Positions 13,787-17,196 of a stretch of DNA of 17,196 bases are shown piece by piece. This DNA comes from Pseudomonas nitroreducens. GTDB lineage: Bacteria > Pseudomonadota > Gammaproteobacteria > Pseudomonadales > Pseudomonadaceae. The translations under genes were made by a program, and so were the position numbers. The DNA lies in the NCBI RefSeq assembly GCF_014204515.1, contig NZ_JACHLI010000063.1, positions 1 through 17,196 on the forward strand. Reading direction: 5' to 3'. The notes below the pieces were generated by a model. That model worked only from the letters and a program-made list of their open reading frames with translations, was not told where the DNA came from and searched no databases. Numbering within the stretch: the first letter of the stretch is position 1; every line of letters begins with the position of its first letter.

Positions 13787-14968
13787 GATGATGGCTGTGT
13801 GGTCAGCCGAAACGACGAGGCCAAGCGGCTTGGCATCAAGATGGGTACGCCGGTCTTTGAGCTTCGGGAATTGGTCCGTCGCAAGCAGGTGACTGTCTTT
13901 TCTTCGAACTACGAGCTCTACCAGAGCCTCAGCAATCGGGTCATGGCCATCCTGGAGGAGCAGGCGCCTCGAATTTTCGTGTACAGCATCGACGAGGCCT
14001 TCGCCGATATCAGTGGCGTTCCTAATCCCGAGGACTGGGGACGGTCCGTCCAGCAGCAGATCCTGCGGCGGGTCGGGCTTCCTGTCGGGGTTGGAATCGC
14101 CCCCACGAAAACGTTGGCCAAGATCGCCAACTGGGCAGCGAAGCGCTGGAAGGCCAAGACTGGTTGCGTGGTTGATCTTCGAGACCGGGATCGGCAGCAG
14201 AAGCTATTGCAGTACGCGCCCGCAGGTGAGGTCTGGGGAATCGGTCCACGTCTCTCGAAGCGGCTGGCTGAAGAGTTTCAAGTGAAAACCGCCTGGCAGT
14301 TGGCCAACACCGATCCAAAGCATCTACGTCGCCACTTCAACGTCAATGTGGAACGAACGGCTAGGGAGTTGCTCGGGATGGCGTGTTTCCCGTTCGTGGA
14401 CGGCGGTCCGGTGCGAAAGGAGATGATCATTTCCAGCCGCTCCTTTGGCGAGAAGGTCTATGCGCTTGAGGACCTGCAGGCGGCTGTTGCGGGTTTCGTC
14501 GGCATCGCGGCGGCAAAGCTGCGTGCCCAGGGCAGCCTCGCCAACTGCCTGCAGGTCTTCGCTCGGACCAGTCCGTTCTCCGCTGGTGATCAATACAGTG
14601 GCACCCGCATTCTGGCCATGCCCTATCCTGCAGATGACACCCGCGATCTACTGCGCGCCGCCTTGACTGGCCTGGAGGCGCTGTATCGGCCCGGCTATGC
14701 CTATGCAAAGGCGGGGATTGTGCTGTCTCAGTTTGCTGAGCGAGGTGCGATCACTGGCGATCTCTTCGCTCCCCAGCCCCGCCCAAACAGCCAGCGGCTG
14801 ATGGCGGTGATGGATGCAATCAACATAAAGCAGGGGAGAGGGGCCATTCGGCTGGGGCGGCAGCAACCTGTTGGATGCTGGACGATGAAGCGAGAACTCC
14901 TGACTCCCGCTTACACGACAAGTTGGCGTGGCCTGGCGAAGGCCGATTGCCAAGCGCCCAGTCACTAG
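13787..14968 (+). pseudogene. umuC: 5'-truncated umuC (Y-family DNA polymerase V subunit)
   Basis: UmuC is the catalytic subunit of translesion polymerase V. Homology begins exactly at DDGCVVSRNDEAK (13787) and continues to a normal UmuC C-terminus (WTMKRELLTPAYTTSW). An in-frame TAG at 13784 blocks extension upstream. The SIDEAF motif lies at residue 68 onward of what remains, with its Asp at 69, against Asp101 in E. coli UmuC. So about 32 N-terminal residues are gone, including the first catalytic Asp and the FYAS segment. The helix-hairpin-helix-like WGIGPRLSKRL and the little-finger region are intact. Translation from GTG 13799 is possible but should give an inactive polymerase. No umuD lies upstream. 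Confidence 0.88.
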
Positions 14969-15009
14969 CACCGGGTCTGGTGCCGACTTCCTTGGTGGAG
15001 GAAAACCAC

Positions 15010-15645
15010 ATGTGCAGCCGTTTTGAGTCGCCCTCGAGCGCTGAGCTCGCCGCCGCGTTTGGTGTCGACCTGGCGTTGGCAGCCCAGAGTGACATTTTTC
15101 CGGGCTACCAGGCACCGTTCCTGCGGGCCGCGGCGCCAGAGTCGGGAGAGGACGGTGAGGCCCCGGGGGGGGAGGCCCTGGTTGGGGTGTTTGGGCTTTT
15201 GCCGCCCTGGGCCAAGGACGTGAAGCTGGCGCGCAGCACTTTCAATGCTCGGAGCGAAACCATCGCGGAAAAGCCCTCGTTCCGCAGCGCCTGGCGCCGA
15301 GCCCAGCACTGCATCATCCCGGCCAGGGCCATCTACGAGCCGGACTGGCGTAGTGGGAAAGCGGTACCGGCCAGAATCTGTCGGGCAGATGGGGAGTTGA
15401 TGGGTGTCGCTGGCCTGTGGGATCGATGGAAGGCGCCCGACGGGGAGACTGTTCACAGCTTCACAATGATCACGATCAACGCCGAGGACCACTCGTTGAT
15501 GCGGAACTTCCATCGACCTGGGCAGGAGAAGCGCATGGTGATAATCCTCCCTAAGGGGGCATATGGCGATTGGCTGCGGGCGCCTGCAGAGCAGAGCAAG
15601 GAGTTTTTCCAACAGTACCCGGCCGATCGCCTCGTAAGCAGTTGA
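15010..15645 (+). CDS. SRAP-domain abasic-site crosslinking protein (YedK/HMCES family)
   Basis: A 211-aa protein predicted to form a thiazolidine crosslink with abasic sites in single-stranded DNA, shielding them at stalled forks. Seen: catalytic Cys2 (MCSRFE), Asn79 in FNARSET, Glu110 in AIYEPDW and His168 in NFHRPGQEKRM. These line up with Cys2, Asn75, Glu105 and His160 of E. coli YedK. The H-x-RM region has a short PGQEK insertion, seen in some accessory SRAP proteins. ATG 15010 follows GGAGG by 8 nt and puts Cys at position 2, as required after Met removal. It lies 41 bp after umuC, a neighbourhood in keeping with the known link between SRAP genes and SOS/translesion genes. Confidence 0.92.
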   Translation: MCSRFESPSSAELAAAFGVDLALAAQSDIFPGYQAPFLRAAAPESGEDGEAPGGEALVGVFGLLPPWAKDVKLARSTFNARSETIAEKPSFRSAWRRAQHCIIPARAIYEPDWRSGKAVPARICRADGELMGVAGLWDRWKAPDGETVHSFTMITINAEDHSLMRNFHRPGQEKRMVIILPKGAYGDWLRAPAEQSKEFFQQYPADRLVSS

Positions 15646-15706
15646 AAGCCGTTAGGGCTGCCGCCATATCGCTGCTAGCACCGGCATTTTGCAGTGGTGC
15701 ATGCAA

Positions 15707-15712
15707 AGGGAG
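15707..15712 (+). promoter_or_regulatory. Ribosome-binding site supporting a GTG start
   Basis: AGGGAG lies 6 nt before GTG 15719. In-frame ATG codons at 15701 and 15689 have no comparable site, so GTG is preferred as the start of the next small gene. Confidence 0.5.
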
Positions 15713-15718
15713 CAGCAA

Positions 15719-15976
15719 GTGGTCTACAAGCAAATCATTCCGGCCCAAGATTGGTACTTTGTGCATCCCTCAGCGAGGGAAGGTGGTGATCCGGTTGCCT
15801 ATCAGCTTGTGTGTTGGGCTGTGCGTGAGGCGGATGGGAAGGACGAAATTGTGGGGCTGATCGCGCCAGGGCTAAGCGATGGCAAAGGCATCACAACTGT
15901 GCCTCCGGTACAGGGACGCTACCTTCACCGTGAGCAGCTGACTGAAGCTGAGTTGAAGGTCGTGAGCAAGCGCTGA
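15719..15976 (+). CDS. Small hypothetical protein, 85 aa
   Basis: I can give no function. With the GTG start the protein reads MVYKQIIPAQDWYFVHP and continues with alternating hydrophobic strands (AYQLVCWAVRE; EIVGLIAP) to a charged C-terminus, suggesting a small beta-rich domain. The conserved-looking start resembles small accessory proteins I associate with Pseudomonas islands, but that is an impression, not a match. It lies 73 bp after the SRAP gene and 10 bp before the next small gene, so it may be co-transcribed with both. Longer forms from ATG 15701 or 15689 are possible. Confidence 0.6.
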   Translation: MVYKQIIPAQDWYFVHPSAREGGDPVAYQLVCWAVREADGKDEIVGLIAPGLSDGKGITTVPPVQGRYLHREQLTEAELKVVSKR

Positions 15977-15986
15977 GGATTTGAAA

Positions 15987-16262
15987 ATGATGGATCGAAA
16001 TCAACTGGACGCCTTCGTCCAGCGCGCCGGTGCTGAGGCCGGGGTGGTGGACGGGGCCGCACAGGTACTATGGGAATACTTCAAACTACAGTCCCACTGC
16101 AGCTGGCTCGCAGTCAGGGGACAGATCGAGGAAGCACAGGCGCAACGGCACCCGAGCCTTCAGAAACGTGAAGTTGCATTGCGCTGGATTGAGGCTGCTA
16201 AGGAGAACCGGTTGAAGTGCCGGATCGACCCTGCCCGGGGGATCATTATCTGGGAAGAGTGA
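15987..16262 (+). CDS. Small hypothetical protein, 91 aa
   Basis: Not recognised. GAGGA at 15975-15979 overlaps the previous stop and stands 7 nt before ATG 15987; a second ATG follows at 15990. The protein is largely helical, with a Gln/Arg-rich middle (EEAQAQRHPSLQKREVALRW) and a short hydrophobic end GIIIWEE. There is no signal peptide or membrane segment. Spacing suggests translation together with the 85-aa gene just upstream. Its role, including any link to the SRAP gene, is unknown. Confidence 0.6.
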   Translation: MMDRNQLDAFVQRAGAEAGVVDGAAQVLWEYFKLQSHCSWLAVRGQIEEAQAQRHPSLQKREVALRWIEAAKENRLKCRIDPARGIIIWEE

Positions 16263-16403
16263 GGTTCGAGTGGGCGGTGCAGAGGAAGCCTCGGCGCCGC
16301 TCATAACCTGCCTTCGTAACCGTCAGCTCCCGATGTAAAGTTCGCCAGGATAGAGTTTCCGCCGATTGCTGGCCGGCACCTCCTAGGCATGCCATTCTTC
16401 AGT

Positions 16404-16421
16404 CAGGCCAACTCTGGCCTG
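16404..16421. repeat. Perfect 7-bp inverted repeat upstream of a small gene
   Basis: CAGGCCA-ACTC-TGGCCTG forms a stable hairpin ending about 21 nt before ATG 16443. There is no T-run after it, so it is less likely a terminator. It could be a protein-binding site or an mRNA 5' structure. Confidence 0.5.
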
Positions 16422-16442
16422 TCGTCTAACTGGAGAATCCCA

Positions 16443-16709
16443 ATGACGAAACCTCGCATGTCCGACGGGCTCAAGGGCCTTGTCAACGTAGCTATTGACG
16501 CCCAGCTGCGTCTTACCAAAGAGCTGAACCAGCGCTACCCCAACGATGCAGACCGCGCCGCCGACATGGCGGCCATGAGCACTGTCGTGTTCATGGATCA
16601 GTTCATCGAGCACTACTACGGTGATATCGACGCAGCCAGCTTTACCAGCAAACTCTGCCGTCGACCACAGAGCAAAGGGCAAGGGCCTGACACCGGCAGC
16701 GAGGAGTGA
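16443..16709 (+). CDS. Small hypothetical protein, 88 aa
   Basis: Not recognised. GGAG at 16432-16435 stands 7 nt before ATG 16443; the frame opens further upstream, but without a ribosome-binding site and through the hairpin at 16404-16421. The protein is mainly helical (KGLVNVAIDAQLRLTKELNQRY; MAAMSTVVFMDQFIEHYY) and ends in a polar, probably disordered tail. There is no export signal. It precedes a strong terminator, so it is the last gene of its transcript. Confidence 0.62.
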   Translation: MTKPRMSDGLKGLVNVAIDAQLRLTKELNQRYPNDADRAADMAAMSTVVFMDQFIEHYYGDIDAASFTSKLCRRPQSKGQGPDTGSEE

Positions 16710-16746
16710 CCTCGCGCGGGGAAGCCCCGCTCACCGGCCCCGATTG

Positions 16747-16780
16747 AAGGCTCGCAGACCACTGCGGGCCTTCTTCGTTT
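16747..16780 (+). terminator. Rho-independent terminator
   Basis: AAGGCTCGCAG, a 4-nt loop (ACCA), then CTGCGGGCCTT form an 11-bp stem with one T-G wobble, followed by CTTCGTTT. It lies 38 bp after the stop of the 88-aa gene and should end plus-strand transcription before the convergent minus-strand gene. Confidence 0.88.
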
Positions 16781-16847
16781 AGGGACGCCGGAAAGGGGGA
16801 GGGGCGACTCTCAGGAGGGCGAATTGGATCTGAAAGCGAACACTTCG

Positions 16848-17196
16848 CTACCGCTGGGGGGCTAGCAGCTCCGGCAAGCAGTCGCTGAAGCGAGTCTGGA
16901 TTTTCCGCATCGGCTCGATGCAGCGTTCGTCGCCGGTCAGGATCGCAGCCACCATTCCGGTCATCGTCAACAGGCCGTTTGAGCTCTGCAGGATCTGCAG
17001 GACCAAGGGCAGTGGGTATCCTTCTGCATGCCGGCGTAGCGGGTGAATCCCGCTGTGCACGTAAGAATTCATGGCGCTCCAGGTGACATCTTTGAACTGG
17101 ACCGTAAGCGCTTGATTGACGACGTCCTTGCGATGCGAGTAGGCGCAGTTACTCAGTCGCGTTGAGGATCCAGGGCAGCAGGGCTTCATAGTCCTC
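16848..17196 (-). pseudogene. Partial, possibly frameshifted hypothetical gene running off the right edge
   Basis: On the minus strand an open frame from ATG 17189 to TAG near 16848 gives 113 aa whose body (MNSYVHSGIHPLRRHAEGYPLPLVLQ and onward) looks like a real protein. Its first 15 or so residues (MKPCCPGSSTRLSN) do not. The alternative frame from the window edge reads EDYEALLPWILNATE and stops at TAA (17149-17151); that sequence looks like the natural upstream part of the same protein. The two frames differ by +1, so one extra base near 17150 may have broken the gene. I recall a family of unknown function with a similar layout of '..LLPW.LN.T' then 'W.AMNSY.H.G', but cannot confirm it. 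No function assigned. Confidence 0.5.

Noticed and set aside
1..17196. CRISPR array, tRNA, rRNA or integron attC sites
   Set aside because: No regularly spaced direct repeats, no cloverleaf-like or rRNA-like stretches, and no paired RYYYAAC/GTTRRRY sites were seen by eye on either strand.

Overview
The window looks like chromosomal or genomic-island DNA of a gammaproteobacterium, most likely Pseudomonas or a close relative. This rests on overall base and codon use, the IS3-family element, and an island-type accessory set (UmuC, SRAP and small orphan genes); no rRNA, tRNA or core marker fixes the genus. There are three zones.

Zone 1 (about 1-764) starts in what appears to be the 3' tail of an IS3-family transposase gene and its terminal repeat. 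It continues as roughly 670 bp with no gene I can support.

Zone 2 (765-12160) is one uninterrupted plus-strand run of 14 genes. Nearly all overlap by 1-4 bp or are separated by fewer than 25 bp, so it is probably a single operon for an ABC-transporter-exported surface polysaccharide. The order is: Wzm/TagG-type permease; short Wzt/KpsT-type ATPase; NTP-transferase-fold enzyme; small GDPD-fold phosphodiesterase; HAD phosphatase; a second NTP-transferase paralogue that has lost its catalytic signature; single-domain cupin; 590-aa glycosyltransferase-like protein; unknown 206-aa protein; small N-terminally anchored protein coupled to a GMC-type flavin oxidoreductase; WavE-like protein; small lipoprotein; GT4 glycosyltransferase. 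The block NTase / GDPD / HAD / pseudo-NTase / cupin / large GT looks like a dedicated pathway that makes, trims and transfers a phosphorylated, nucleotide-activated residue. The GMC pair suggests a later oxidation of the glycan or its precursor. I cannot name the final structure, and this block is the best candidate here for an undescribed system.

Zone 3 (12161-17196) is mobile and accessory DNA. It holds a complete IS3-family element (12237-13487) with a classic A AAA AAG -1 frameshift signal and a stray extra copy of its terminal 13 bp just outside its left end. A umuC gene follows whose first ~32 codons, including a catalytic Asp, are missing. Next come an intact SRAP/YedK-type abasic-site protein gene, three small orphan genes, a clear rho-independent terminator, and a minus-strand partial, possibly frameshifted, gene running off the right edge. 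The polymerase-SRAP pair suggests a DNA-damage-tolerance cassette of an island or plasmid, disabled on the polymerase side.
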